64,000 nt of DNA. It comes from Belliella calami. GTDB lineage: Bacteria > Bacteroidota > Bacteroidia > Cytophagales > Cyclobacteriaceae. This document shows positions 1 through 9,133 of this stretch, piece by piece (position 1 is the first letter of the stretch; each line of letters starts with the position of its first letter). The notes below the pieces were generated by a model. It was given only the letters and a program-made list of their open reading frames with translations, did not search any database and was not told the DNA's origin. Location: the NCBI RefSeq assembly GCF_022549695.1, contig NZ_JAKZGS010000011.1, positions 81,914 through 145,913 of the forward strand. Direction: 5' to 3'. The translations under genes and the position numbers were made by a program.

Positions 1-1786
1 CCCCTGCTATATAAAGAAAATGCTCAAGGAATTTCGTAGCAGTAAATTGATAGGTTTTATTGAACTCACAAAGGTCCAATGAAATTCTCAGCAGGTTTAG
101 GGAAAACATAGCCATCCAAGAAGTCGCATCAGCTTGCTCCAACTTACCTTTGTACAAGGCTGCGTGACTTCTGTCGATCAAGGAGATATTATCCAAGCCT
201 AAGAATCCACCTTCAAATATGTTTTTGCCGTCATTATCTTTTCTATTGACCCACCAAGTAAAGTTTAGCATAAGTTTGTGAAGAGCTCTTTCGAGAAACT
301 CTTGGTCACCAACTCCACCATTCATCTTTTTGTCAATTTGATAGACTCTTTCGACGGCATATGCGTGTACAGGAGGATTGACATCACTAAAATTCCATTC
401 ATATGCAGGTATCTGACCATTTGGATGCATGTACCATTCATTCAAAAGCAGGATTAGTTGGTCTTTGGCGAAATCAGGATCAACTCTCGCTAGAGGAATA
501 CAATGGAAAGCCAAATCCCAGGCAGCATACCATGGGTATTCCCATTTGTCAGGCATAGATATGATATCATAATTTTGCAAATGTCTCCAATGGTGGTTCC
601 TTCCTTTTTTCCGTTCTACGGGTGGGACATATCTCCCAGAATCACCATCAAGCCATCTTTCTACATTGTAGTAATAAAACTGCTTGCCCCACATCATTCC
701 TGCAAAAGCCTGACGTTGGATTCGCTTAAGGTCTTCATCTTCAATTGTTTTTTGAATATCTCCGTAGAATTCCTCAGCATCCTTTTTGCGCGCTTCCAAA
801 ATCTCCTCGCAAATCTCAAGTGCGCCTTCCGAGCTTTGATGCATCATCCTAAACTTGACATCGACGCTTTCGCCCGCAGGAATATTCAATTTGTAGATAG
901 CAGCCGCTTTTGTTCCGTAATTCTCAGGATTTAAGTGGGAATCATCACCATCTACAACATAATCATTGATCCCATCTTTAAGGTACTTTTTCTCATTTGG
1001 GATATGGTAAAGGCGCTGTCTATTTGTTTCATTGTCACAAAACTTTAATTCGGGGCTGCCGTCAAAAGTGAAGAAATAATTTCCGTTTTTTGGTGTAAAA
1101 GCCTTGATTCTGTTGTCGTCAATCTTGCTTAGTTTTGGCATGAAAGGTTCGTGACCTGTAAACCAAGTCTTTCTAAACCAGATGGTAGGCATTACCCAAA
1201 TTTCGGCATCTTCTTTTCCTCTATTAAAAATAGTCGCTTTGCCCATGATGTCCTCTGCATCCTGTTTTGCATACTCTATAAAAATGTCAAAATATGCGTC
1301 CTCATCGAATATCCCGGTGTCTATTAACTCAAACTCTCGATCACTTTTCCCCCTTTTTCGGTTTTCATAGACAAGGTGCTCGTATGGAAATTCGTTTTGA
1401 GGATATTTGTACAACATCTTCATATAGCTATGAGAAGGAGTACTATCAAGATAGTAATAGTGTTCTTTTACATCTTCACCATGGTTGCCTTGATTGCCAG
1501 TAAGGCCAAAAAGCCTTTCTTTGATCATGTGGTCTTTTCCATTCCAAAAGGCCCAACTGATACACGTTTTTTGCTTATGGTCACATATTCCAGCGATCCC
1601 CTCTTCACCCCATCTGTAAGCTTTGCTACGGGCATCTTCATGTGTTACATTTTCCCACGCAGAACCATCTTTACTATAATCTTCACGAACGGTTCCCCAC
1701 TGTCTTTCTGTTAAGTAAGGACCCCATTTCTTCCAATGTTTCTTTCTTTCTCGATCCTCTTTGAGTCTTTGTATTTCTATATTCAT
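1..1786 (-). CDS. GH63/MGH1-like glucosidase, 3' part outside window
   Basis: Reading leftward from the ATG on the complement at 1786, 595 codons stay open to the window edge, so the C-terminal part is missing. There is no signal peptide, so a cytoplasmic enzyme is expected. The translation is rich in Trp, Tyr and Asp, with WGPYLTERQWGTVREDYS near residue 20 and WEYPWYAAWDLAFHCIPLA near residue 420. These resemble the (alpha/alpha)6 hydrolases of the GH63/mannosylglycerate-hydrolase-like group, which Bacteroidota carry as proteins of roughly 880 residues. The family cleaves alpha-glucosides or related small glycosides; the real substrate cannot be told. The call rests on overall resemblance, since I could not place the catalytic acids with certainty. 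Confidence 0.75.
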   Translation of the reverse strand, partial: MNIEIQRLKEDRERKKHWKKWGPYLTERQWGTVREDYSKDGSAWENVTHEDARSKAYRWGEEGIAGICDHKQKTCISWAFWNGKDHMIKERLFGLTGNQGNHGEDVKEHYYYLDSTPSHSYMKMLYKYPQNEFPYEHLVYENRKRGKSDREFELIDTGIFDEDAYFDIFIEYAKQDAEDIMGKATIFNRGKEDAEIWVMPTIWFRKTWFTGHEPFMPKLSKIDDNRIKAFTPKNGNYFFTFDGSPELKFCDNETNRQRLYHIPNEKKYLKDGINDYVVDGDDSHLNPENYGTKAAAIYKLNIPAGESVDVKFRMMHQSSEGALEICEEILEARKKDAEEFYGDIQKTIEDEDLKRIQRQAFAGMMWGKQFYYYNVERWLDGDSGRYVPPVERKKGRNHHWRHLQNYDIISMPDKWEYPWYAAWDLAFHCIPLARVDPDFAKDQLILLLNEWYMHPNGQIPAYEWNFSDVNPPVHAYAVERVYQIDKKMNGGVGDQEFLERALHKLMLNFTWWVNRKDNDGKNIFEGGFLGLDNISLIDRSHAALYKGKLEQADATSWMAMFSLNLLRISLDLCEFNKTYQFTATKFLEHFLYIAG

Positions 1787-1950
1787 GAACTTCGATTGCC
1801 ATTTAACAAACCGAAATTTACTAATTTCTAGGGGATGATTATGATTTTTAAAGGATTGATATTAGAAAAAATTACAAAAAAATCCTCGAAATCGTTTTAA
1901 ATCCAATATAAGGCCGAAACATAATTTTATGCAGTTTAATTGTTTCACTT

Positions 1951-3093
1951 TTATATTGGTTGAAAATCTGCTGTGGTGGTATCTTTTTGATTTTCAATTC
2001 CCTCAAACTTATACTCAGCTTTTTCTATTTCTTGTTTAAAAATAATTGAAACCATTTCAACCCAATTTTTCATTTGAGTTGGGATGTACTCATTTGAGTT
2101 TAGGTAGTTGTGAAAAAAACGGAAATCAAATTCGTGATTCCTGATACCTGCTCCAGAATTCACGGCGTCTAAAGCATTGCAAGCCTGCTCATATTGCCCT
2201 GCTACAGGAACCATCATGACCGGCTTTCCCAGATACATTGCTTCGCAAATAGACTCAAATCCTGCAGTGCTCAAAAGTCCTCTACATGATGCCATTTTTT
2301 CTAGAAAAAGCTTATCATCTACTTGATGAAAAACTAGGTTTGGCAATGCTTGGTATGTCTTTTCACAATCCTTTTTATCCCAAAATGCTTCGATCTTTAT
2401 TTCTGGATTTTGTTTTGCGAAGCGAATCACTTCATCTCCATAACCAGAATTTACCATATATGTCAAAATAAAATCTCCTTGTTGAGGTCTTAAATCAAAA
2501 ATCAACTCCCTGAGAATTGGAGGGAAAATTATAGTTTTTGAATCAGGCGTATCTGGATATTTTTGAAATGACAATGCAAAAATCCTATCAGCTCCCAGTG
2601 CAGTTATTTTGGTGTTGATTTGAAATAGGAACTTTTCTAAATATGAAGACTTCTCATAAGGGAAGGCTGGATGAAATATCAAATATTGATGTCCAATAAC
2701 CCATGATATAGCTTTTGGGCGATATACCAACTTGTATATTCCTCCCAAAATATCATAAAAATTTATGATCACGTCTGGCTTGTGAAAAGTCACAGCTTCA
2801 TCTATTTCTTTGAGGCTATTGAGGAAATTCGGAAGCTTTAAAAGATTGAAAAAGACACTTTTTCCCAAAAGAATTTTTTTATTCTCTTTGTCTGAGATGA
2901 AATTTGGACTTTCAATTTGATATATTGGGCCTTTTAAGTTTTGAAAAACAAAATCAGGGATTTTTCTACGTTTGCTTTTTCCTATACATGTAGCAACGTG
3001 TTCATGTCCTAAGTTTTTCAGGATCTGCGATAGGGCAATCGCTTGGGTCATGTGACCTCTTCCTTCTCCTTGGACTATGAATAGAAATTTCAT
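1951..3093 (-). CDS. GT-B glycosyltransferase (MurG/family 28-like)
   Basis: 380 residues. The N-terminal GEGRGHMTQA loop is the acceptor-side glycine-rich turn of GT-B transferases. The C-terminal block around residues 285-315 (STAGFESICEAMYLGKPVMM, then GQYEQACNA) is the nucleotide-sugar binding half shared with MurG and UDP-glucuronosyltransferase-like enzymes. It should transfer a sugar from a nucleotide donor to a lipid or envelope acceptor at the inner face of the membrane. It starts 3 bases after the end of the phosphoesterase gene and is read in the same direction, so the two are almost certainly co-transcribed. That pairing points to glycolipid or lipid A-type metabolism, which is an inference. 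Confidence 0.8.
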   Translation of the reverse strand: MKFLFIVQGEGRGHMTQAIALSQILKNLGHEHVATCIGKSKRRKIPDFVFQNLKGPIYQIESPNFISDKENKKILLGKSVFFNLLKLPNFLNSLKEIDEAVTFHKPDVIINFYDILGGIYKLVYRPKAISWVIGHQYLIFHPAFPYEKSSYLEKFLFQINTKITALGADRIFALSFQKYPDTPDSKTIIFPPILRELIFDLRPQQGDFILTYMVNSGYGDEVIRFAKQNPEIKIEAFWDKKDCEKTYQALPNLVFHQVDDKLFLEKMASCRGLLSTAGFESICEAMYLGKPVMMVPVAGQYEQACNALDAVNSGAGIRNHEFDFRFFHNYLNSNEYIPTQMKNWVEMVSIIFKQEIEKAEYKFEGIENQKDTTTADFQPI

Positions 3094-3096
3094 TGC

Positions 3097-3969
3097 TTAC
3101 CGGAAGTTTGGAGAATTGAAATCATCGCTTAGCTTGTTGAAAGCTACTGTCTTAAGTTCTCTTACGATTTCAGAATCGCCTTTTTCAGGGATGATTTGAA
3201 TAGTGTCCGTATCATAATCCTTTTTGCTAAAGTCCATTTCATTGTAATAGATCAATTGCCAATTTCCATCTTGATCTTCAGCGAGTGCGCTCATAGTTTC
3301 TACCCAATCACCTGAATTGAGGTATTCGATTCCATCGATGATTCTATTTTCTGCTTTGTGGATATGTCCGCAGATGATGCCATCACAATTTTTGGCTCTT
3401 GCCATTTTTGCCAATTCTTCTTCATATTGGTCTATATAGGATACTGCAGACTTTACTTTTCCCTTGACATATTGACTCAATGAGAAGTAGCCCAAACCTC
3501 TTTTTCTCCTGTGATAATTCACCAATCGGTTCAACCATAACAAAAATGTGTACCCTACATCTCCCAAATAGGCGATCCAACGTAAGTTTGTCGTGATGCT
3601 GTCGAAAATATCTCCATGAGTGATAAAATATTTTTTGCCGTTTGATTCATAGATCATGTCAGAAAGAATGGAAAGGTTGCCGATTTGCAAGGGAAGTATT
3701 TGATCCAAAAAGTCATCATGATTTCCTCTCAGATAGAAAACTTTCGTGTTTTCTTGCTCTATCATCTTCAGCATTCTGTTAAAAAATCTGGTATGTTTTC
3801 TTTTCCATGAACCTGATTTTTTCAGCTGCCAACCATCAATAATATCTCCATTTAAAATGAGATTGTCACAGCTGTATTGCTTCAGAAACCTTGAGGCCTC
3901 TTTTGCTTTTGATCCCTTGGTTCCGAGGTGAACATCTGAGATAACGATTGTTTTGAAGTGAGTTTTCAA
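3097..3969 (-). CDS. LpxH-like metallophosphoesterase
   Basis: 290 residues with the complete calcineurin-like metal site: D12-x-H14, GDIID at 41-45, GNHD at 82-85, H118-GD and GHIH at 201-204. This is the UDP-2,3-diacylglucosamine pyrophosphatase-like branch, which hydrolyses a nucleotide-sugar lipid pyrophosphate next to the inner membrane. A hydrophobic stretch near 130-150 may attach it to the membrane. The start codon is TTG at 3969; no ATG lies between the upstream stop and the DVHLG motif, so TTG is the best start. A second LpxH-family gene at 9130-9891 fits genuine LpxH better, so this copy may act on a related glycolipid made with the neighbouring glycosyltransferase. Confidence 0.85.
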   Translation of the reverse strand: MKTHFKTIVISDVHLGTKGSKAKEASRFLKQYSCDNLILNGDIIDGWQLKKSGSWKRKHTRFFNRMLKMIEQENTKVFYLRGNHDDFLDQILPLQIGNLSILSDMIYESNGKKYFITHGDIFDSITTNLRWIAYLGDVGYTFLLWLNRLVNYHRRKRGLGYFSLSQYVKGKVKSAVSYIDQYEEELAKMARAKNCDGIICGHIHKAENRIIDGIEYLNSGDWVETMSALAEDQDGNWQLIYYNEMDFSKKDYDTDTIQIIPEKGDSEIVRELKTVAFNKLSDDFNSPNFR

Positions 3970-4364
3970 AGTCTATCAGTTTTGCTTGCAATATATACTG
4001 TGCATATGAACTGATTATGTATTTGATATTATGATAATGAGATGTTTATCACAACTATATGGGCTATTGTGAATTCTTAGTTAAGCGAATATTAAAACTA
4101 TTATATTGGGTTTTTCTTAAAAAAAGAACTTTCTAATGACTAATTCTACCATTTGGTATTTATAGGCTTAGATCTTCCGTTGATTCTGATAATTTATCAG
4201 AAGATATCTCAATATTCGAAATCAACGTAGATTTGGCGGCCAATTTTGGAAGCAATACAATGTATTTAATAGTTGCCAAAGACAATCAACTTGTCAATAA
4301 CTTCTGGTCTGTGTGTGACAGATCTAGATTTTTATAGCAGAAAAGAAATGTCTGAAAGCTGTTT
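3970..4364. other. Intergenic region, 395 bp
   Basis: No complete gene. The right half holds a short start-less open frame described separately at 4140-4337. The rest is AT-rich and would contain the promoter of the minus-strand phosphoesterase/glycosyltransferase pair and the 3' end of the kinase transcript. I see no exact TAnnTTTG box and no convincing terminator. Confidence 0.5.
4140..4337 (+). pseudogene. Possible gene remnant, open frame without start
   Basis: A 65-codon open frame between stops has no ATG at its beginning. Its translation (for example FEINVDLAANFGSNTMYLIV, then NNFWSVCDRSRF) has a balanced, protein-like composition unlike most chance frames here. I do not recognise the family. 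It could be the 3' remnant of a gene whose 5' part was lost, or chance. Confidence 0.2.
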
Positions 4365-5708
4365 TTAAGCATTGAAGATCAACTTAAAAGTAGTGCCTTG
4401 TCCTAGTTTTGATCGGACTTGGATATTTCCTTTATGTCTTCTCATTATTTGTTTAGAAAGACTTAGGCCGATACCGGATCCTTTGCTTTTTGTAGTGAAA
4501 AATGGTATGAATATCTTTGAAAGGGCTTCTTCTTCTATTCCTTTTCCAGAGTCAGATACCTCGATGATTATTTTTCCAGACTCGTCAATGAAGGCATCTA
4601 GTGATAAAACCTTGGTGATAGCATCTTGCATGGCATGAATGCCATTGTGGATCAAGTTGATTAAAACTTGCTCTATTAAGTTCTGATCTCCAAATAAGAT
4701 TAGGTCGTTCGGATTGACATTGCATTTTATTTGAATTTGATTGGATTCAAATTGGTGTTGCATCAATGTTTCCAGTTGCATAAATAGATTTTTGATTTTG
4801 ATCACTTGGAATTTTGGAGTAGGGATATGTGCCAAGCTTCTGAAATCACTCACGAAATTGATCAGTCCCTCACTTCTTTTTTCGATTGTGCCTATACCCA
4901 TCAGGTAATCTTCCAAGTCATCTGGAGGAATGCTTGCATTTTCATCGATTTTTTGTTCAATGTCACCTTTGATGGTGGCTGCAAGTGAAGATATTGGAGC
5001 GATCGAATTCATGATTTCGTGGGTTAGGATTTTGACAAGGTTTTGCCAAGCTTCCATCTCTTTTTCCTCAAGCTCACTTTGTATGTTTTGTAGAGATACC
5101 AATTTGATTTTCACATCTCGCATAAGCAACTCTATGACATAGACAGAAAGTTGCATGATTCCATCAGGGTGGGCGATTTTGATCAATTCACTTCCACCTG
5201 TCCTCAAACTATGGATAGCTTGGTGGAGTTCTTTATTGACTCCCTCGATCTCTGAAATGCTATGAAGCTGCGTGATATTCAGCATTCTTTTGGCAGCAGT
5301 GTTGAGGATTTGTATTTTTCCATCCTCTTCAAAGGTAATTAAGCCAATGCTCAAATGCTGGAATACAGACCTGAAATACTGGTAATTGGCATCTTTCTCT
5401 GCTTGATCTTCTTTCAGTTTGGCAAGGATAGCATTGAATTCTATGTGCAAGTCATCAGTTTCTGTACCGTCAAATTTCACTGGGAAAAGACTTGTGTAGT
5501 CATCCTGTTTTATATTGTCCAGAAATAGTCTGACTTTCTTGAAGGAGCTTTCGGCATAACTCAGAAAAAAGATCGTCTGGGCCATTATCAAAATGATGAA
5601 AAGAGAGATAGCAAATACCCCTGCGCCATTGAGGATAAAGTAGCTAAGAAAAAATAATGATATGGCCAGCAGGATAATCCTGCCAACCAAGCCGATTTTA
5701 TAATCCAT
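4365..5708 (-). CDS. Sensor histidine kinase, NtrB/AtoS type
   Basis: 447 residues. Two membrane helices (about 7-28 and 30-52) are followed by a short linker, a PAS-like domain (about 110-205), a HisKA domain with the phospho-acceptor H230 in LTHEIMNSIAP, and an HATPase_c domain with an N box (NLIHNGIHAM), G1 (DSGKGI) and G2 (GSGIGLSLS). The H-E-x-x-N context is typical of kinases paired with sigma-54 activators. The 5' end overlaps the response regulator gene by 11 bases, so the proteins are translationally coupled and form one two-component system. The sensed signal is unknown: the segment between the helices is very short, so sensing is probably intramembrane or cytoplasmic. Confidence 0.92.
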   Translation of the reverse strand: MDYKIGLVGRIILLAISLFFLSYFILNGAGVFAISLFIILIMAQTIFFLSYAESSFKKVRLFLDNIKQDDYTSLFPVKFDGTETDDLHIEFNAILAKLKEDQAEKDANYQYFRSVFQHLSIGLITFEEDGKIQILNTAAKRMLNITQLHSISEIEGVNKELHQAIHSLRTGGSELIKIAHPDGIMQLSVYVIELLMRDVKIKLVSLQNIQSELEEKEMEAWQNLVKILTHEIMNSIAPISSLAATIKGDIEQKIDENASIPPDDLEDYLMGIGTIEKRSEGLINFVSDFRSLAHIPTPKFQVIKIKNLFMQLETLMQHQFESNQIQIKCNVNPNDLILFGDQNLIEQVLINLIHNGIHAMQDAITKVLSLDAFIDESGKIIIEVSDSGKGIEEEALSKIFIPFFTTKSKGSGIGLSLSKQIMRRHKGNIQVRSKLGQGTTFKLIFNA

Positions 5709-7080
5709 ATTTTTCTAATCTTCTGTATAGTGAAGCTCTAGTCAAGCCGAGTTCTTTTGCAGCTTTTGAGATATTTCCGCCGTTTTTGTCTATTGCTTTC
5801 TGGATGACATTTTTCTCCACTTCATCCAAATTGTAGGAAGCTGGAGTAGCTACTTTGTCATTGGTAGGTTTTGAAGATAAGAAAAAGAAATCTCTGCTAT
5901 CCAGTTCGTCACTTTCAGCCATGATGATTGCTCTTTCAATTGCGTGTTGCAACTCCCTAATGTTTCCAGGCCAATTGTATTGCTGTAATAGTTGCATGGC
6001 TGAAGATTTGAATCCTCGAAATTCTTTGCGGTACTTTTGTGCATATACTTTGAGAAAATGATCTGCCAATAGTGGAATGTCATCTTGTCTTTCTCGCAAA
6101 GGAGGAAGAAATATTTCCACTGTATTGATTCTGTAAAGCAAATCCTGGCGGAAGGTATTTTCCATGACCATTTCGTGTACGTGCATATTAGTCGCACAGA
6201 TCAATCGGATATCTACAGGGATAGCCTTGTTTGTACCGATTCTAGTTACTTCCCTTTTTTGCAAAACAGTAAGAAGCTTTGATTGTAAAGGCATGCTCAG
6301 GTTGCCTATCTCGTCCAGGAAAAGCGTGCCATTGTCGGCAATCTCAAAGCGACCTGCTCGATCGTCTTTTGCATCTGTAAAGGCACCTCTTTTGTGTCCA
6401 AAAAGTTCACTTTCAAACAAAGTCTCAGTAATCGATCCCATATCCACGCCGACAAAGATCTCATCTTTTCTCAATGACCTATCGTGAATAGCTCTTGCTA
6501 TCAGTTCTTTTCCAGTTCCATTTTCCCCCAATATCAAGACATTGGCATCTGTTTGTGCGACTTTGTCGATTATAGAAAAAATATTTTTCATAGAAGCACT
6601 TGTCCCAATGATATCAGAATATGGCTTTTTGAGGTCTGATTGGAGTTGCTTTTGTTTCTTATTGAGCTTATCTACTTGATCATAGCTATCCTTGAGTCGG
6701 CTAGCTGAGGTAAGGGTTGCGAGTAGTTTTTCGTTTTGCCATGGTTTGAGGATAAAGTCTGTAGCGCCTTCTTTGAGTGCTTTTACAGCCATTTCTACAT
6801 CCCCAAATGCCGTAATCAGGATCACAACAGCTTTCGGGTCTATTTCTTTGATTTGCGTGAGCCAATGAAACCCTTCTTTGCCGGAAGTGGTGTCCTCAGT
6901 GAAATTCATGTCTAAAAGTATCACATCATAGCTGTTGTTGTTGACCAAAAATGGGATGCGTCTTGGATCTTTTTCAATTGTCACTTCCTTCGCATACTTT
7001 TTCAAATGCATTTTTGCTGCAAATAACAAGTCTTCGTTGTCGTCAATGATGAGGATTTTTCCTAATTGCTGATTCTCCAT
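5698..7080 (-). CDS. Sigma-54-dependent response regulator, NtrC family
   Basis: 460 residues. The receiver domain spans about 8-125 with the acidic pair at 13-14, phospho-acceptor D57 and K112 in LKPW. The AAA+ sigma-54 interaction domain has Walker A GENGTGKE at 185-192, the sigma-54 contact loop GAFTDA at 232-237 and Walker B GTLFLDEIG at 251-259. A Fis-type helix-turn-helix sits at the C-terminus (NISKAAKELGLTRASLYRRL). It should activate sigma-54 promoters when phosphorylated by the overlapping kinase gene. It is the first gene of the two-gene operon. I did not find a clear minus-24/minus-12 site just upstream. Confidence 0.95.
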   Translation of the reverse strand: MENQQLGKILIIDDNEDLLFAAKMHLKKYAKEVTIEKDPRRIPFLVNNNSYDVILLDMNFTEDTTSGKEGFHWLTQIKEIDPKAVVILITAFGDVEMAVKALKEGATDFILKPWQNEKLLATLTSASRLKDSYDQVDKLNKKQKQLQSDLKKPYSDIIGTSASMKNIFSIIDKVAQTDANVLILGENGTGKELIARAIHDRSLRKDEIFVGVDMGSITETLFESELFGHKRGAFTDAKDDRAGRFEIADNGTLFLDEIGNLSMPLQSKLLTVLQKREVTRIGTNKAIPVDIRLICATNMHVHEMVMENTFRQDLLYRINTVEIFLPPLRERQDDIPLLADHFLKVYAQKYRKEFRGFKSSAMQLLQQYNWPGNIRELQHAIERAIIMAESDELDSRDFFFLSSKPTNDKVATPASYNLDEVEKNVIQKAIDKNGGNISKAAKELGLTRASLYRRLEKYGL

Positions 7081-7170
7081 GGTAATGATTTTTCAATATT
7101 AGTATTCAAAATGATGCCATTCGGAAAACAGACTGATTTTGAACATATTGAGCAAATTTACTATAAATAA

Positions 7171-7207
7171 TGTCCAAATACGAACAATTTATGGTCATTA
7201 GTGGACA
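7171..7207. promoter_or_regulatory. Inverted repeat, possible operator
   Basis: TGTCCA at 7171-7176 is repeated inverted as TGGACA at 7202-7207, 25 bases apart, in the divergent region between the NtrC-type regulator and the prolyl isomerase gene. The spacing would suit an activator dimer or a looping site, but a 6-bp inverted repeat can occur by chance. Confidence 0.25.
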
Positions 7208-7226
7208 GAATTCAAATGATTATTAC

Positions 7227-7262
7227 TTTGGTTTTAATCCCTATCAAAAATTCATAACTTTG
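7227..7262 (+). promoter_or_regulatory. Bacteroidota-type promoter of the FKBP gene
   Basis: TTTG at 7227-7230 and TAACTTTG at 7255-7262 form a TTTG/TAnnTTTG pair with 24 bases between. The minus-7 box matches the Bacteroidota consensus exactly and lies 27 bases before the ATG at 7290. The mltG promoter in this window has the same 24-base spacing. Confidence 0.7.
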
Positions 7263-7289
7263 AACTTTACAAAACAGAATAAATAAAAT

Positions 7290-7718
7290 ATGTCATTAGC
7301 AAGTAAAGGAAATTCGGTAAAAGTTCACTACACAGGGAAATTGAAAAGTGGAATTGTTTTCGATTCTTCAGAAAATAGAGAGCCACTTCAATTTGTATTA
7401 GGTGATGGAAATATGATTAAAGGCTTTGATGCGGCCGTTCACGGTATGCAAATTGGAGAAGCCAAGAGTGTCACTATCCCTTCTGAGGAGGCATATGGTG
7501 AAAAAAGAGATGATATGATGGTGGATATTCCGAGAGCGGAAGTTCCGGCAGATATTTCTCCAGAAGTAGGTATGGACTTGACATTGCAAGGGCCTCAAGG
7601 TCAGCCAATGCCGGTGAAAGTTGTAGCTGTTGATGAAGAAAAAATCACTTTGGATGCTAACCACCCATTGGCTGGTGAGGATTTGATTTTCGATATTACT
7701 TTGGTAGAAATCGATTGA
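7290..7718 (+). CDS. slyD: FKBP-type peptidyl-prolyl isomerase, SlyD-like
   Basis: 142 residues. KVHYTGKLKSGIVFDSS near residue 10 and PLQFVLGDGNMIKGFDAAVH near 31-50 are the FKBP strands. The region between about 65 and 120 corresponds to the insert-in-flap chaperone module of the SlyD subgroup. There is no signal peptide, so the protein is cytoplasmic. It lacks the His-rich metal-binding tail of Escherichia coli SlyD, as is usual in this phylum. It speeds prolyl cis-trans isomerisation and assists folding. It is monocistronic, with its own promoter and a strong terminator. Confidence 0.9.
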   Translation: MSLASKGNSVKVHYTGKLKSGIVFDSSENREPLQFVLGDGNMIKGFDAAVHGMQIGEAKSVTIPSEEAYGEKRDDMMVDIPRAEVPADISPEVGMDLTLQGPQGQPMPVKVVAVDEEKITLDANHPLAGEDLIFDITLVEID

Positions 7719-7737
7719 TTGTAATTTGATAAAAGAT

Positions 7738-7777
7738 AAAAAAAGTCGCTGGAAGATAATTTCAGCGACTTTTTTTA
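7738..7777. terminator. Bidirectional intrinsic terminator
   Basis: A perfect stem AGTCGCTG/CAGCGACT (7744-7751 with 7763-7770) is flanked by an A run on the left and a T run on the right, so it can end both the plus-strand FKBP transcript and the converging minus-strand transcript. Confidence 0.9.
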
Positions 7778-8221
7778 TTCATTGACTTGAGAATCTACAC
7801 TCTTTTTGCTTCCTGGCGGAATTGCATAAATGCTTTTTGTTATGTTGTATTTAGAATTCCCTACTTCAACTACGAAAAGCTGGCTTTGGATGTGGCTTAG
7901 ATCATAAGATTTTTTACCATTATCCTCAGGCATAATCCTATCTTCAAAAAGAAGATTTCCAAGTGTATCAAATACTTTGACTTTGGTGATTTCAACAGAT
8001 TTTTTGTCCAAAATGATCGAGAATTTTTTGATTCCTTCAGCTTTCAAGTCAAATGAAACCCGCTCTTTGTTCAGATCTGCCGGGAAAGAAATTTCAGCTT
8101 CAACCTTAGTCCGTTTTTTAAAAATCTGTGCATTGGAAACAATTGACATATTCAACAACATGGATGTTGTGAATATAAGTGTCATGTTAAAAATGTACTT
8201 GCGGTCTATAGGTTTATTCAT
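7775..8221 (-). CDS. Small secreted protein of unknown function
   Basis: 148 residues from the ATG at 8221 (MNKPIDRK); a TTG at 8239 would add six residues but is less likely. A hydrophobic segment near residues 11-30 ending in SNAQ is a signal peptide. The mature part begins with a basic stretch and continues as short beta-strand-like segments (KVKVFDTLGNLLFEDRI, then LFVVEVGNSKY) resembling the immunoglobulin-like or secretion-tail folds of exported Bacteroidota proteins. I do not recognise a family. It is monocistronic and ends at the shared bidirectional terminator. Confidence 0.7.
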   Translation of the reverse strand: MNKPIDRKYIFNMTLIFTTSMLLNMSIVSNAQIFKKRTKVEAEISFPADLNKERVSFDLKAEGIKKFSIILDKKSVEITKVKVFDTLGNLLFEDRIMPEDNGKKSYDLSHIQSQLFVVEVGNSKYNITKSIYAIPPGSKKSVDSQVNE

Positions 8222-8302
8222 ACTTTTGCAAAATTGCAAAAATCAAACCATTTAATCATTGTTTTTAGAAAGGATTTAACAATTTTTTGAATTATTTCTC
8301 AA

Positions 8303-9133
8303 TCATAGATTTGAAAGAGGTGTGTTTGCTTTTGAAAAAATGTACAACGATTCTTTGTCGTAAAAAACTACAGTTTGCGTAGATATGAGTACTTGGTGTG
8401 AATCAAGGTATTCCGGGATTTTATATTCACTACTTTTACCGTTTTGATAGTTTGTGATACTCAATGTCTGCTGTTGTACTGTCAGCAGATTATCTTTCCA
8501 AAAACTTAATCTTTGTTCATCAACTATGCTCATTGTCTTGATGAAGTTTGCCTGATTATCCAAAATTGTGATACCTTCATCCTTGATTTTTAAAAACACA
8601 AGGTTTTGATACTCCTTGATTTCTTGAATCTGCAAAATTGAACTTGTGAGAATTAAGTTTAATGGCTGTTTTTGTAAGATCTGGTTCCTTCTGTGGTCAT
8701 ACTGATTTAGGCTAAAATCTGACTCATCATATATCCAAATTATATTGTTGTTTCCAAGTGTCGCTGCTCGGGCAAGGCTAATATCTTTTTGTTGGATTAT
8801 GTTTTCGGATATAGGATTCAGAAATCTGTCAAGGATCCTGTATTCTTGTAAATCAACCGAAAAAGTAAAAATATTGACTGTCCAAGCGGCTTCAATTTGA
8901 TCAATTTTCCCCTGTCTTGATGGGGAGAAATTGTTCAATAATTCACCATTTCCATCATATTGATAGATATTCCCTTCTTGATTTGTGACAAATATAAAAC
9001 CTTGATTGTCAAATGATACTTGGCTAAGTCTATCGATTTTAATTTCTAATGGCTTTTTCCAATGCTCACTTTGCGCTACACTCCATTGAATGCAAAAAAT
9101 TGAAAAGATAAAAATCAAATAAGACCTCCTCAT
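8303..9133 (-). CDS. Secreted beta-propeller-like protein
   Basis: 276 residues with a signal peptide (hydrophobic 5-18, cleavage near SVAQ). Repeated short strands with Asp/Asn turns (VSFDNQGFIFVTNQEGNIYQ, TILDNQANFIKTM, then a C-terminal VVFYDKESLYIF) suggest a small beta-propeller or quinoprotein-like fold. Its start codon overlaps the stop of lpxH as ATGA, so the two are translationally coupled, and the WG-repeat gene lies just upstream in the same direction. The function is unknown; the coupling suggests envelope biogenesis. Confidence 0.75.
   Translation of the reverse strand: MRRSYLIFIFSIFCIQWSVAQSEHWKKPLEIKIDRLSQVSFDNQGFIFVTNQEGNIYQYDGNGELLNNFSPSRQGKIDQIEAAWTVNIFTFSVDLQEYRILDRFLNPISENIIQQKDISLARAATLGNNNIIWIYDESDFSLNQYDHRRNQILQKQPLNLILTSSILQIQEIKEYQNLVFLKIKDEGITILDNQANFIKTMSIVDEQRLSFWKDNLLTVQQQTLSITNYQNGKSSEYKIPEYLDSHQVLISTQTVVFYDKESLYIFSKANTPLSNL

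Noticed and set aside
503..1714. Several plus-strand open frames at the left end
   Set aside because: They are opposite the GH63-like gene, have unlikely composition, and the minus-strand frame is open throughout with family-like sequence.
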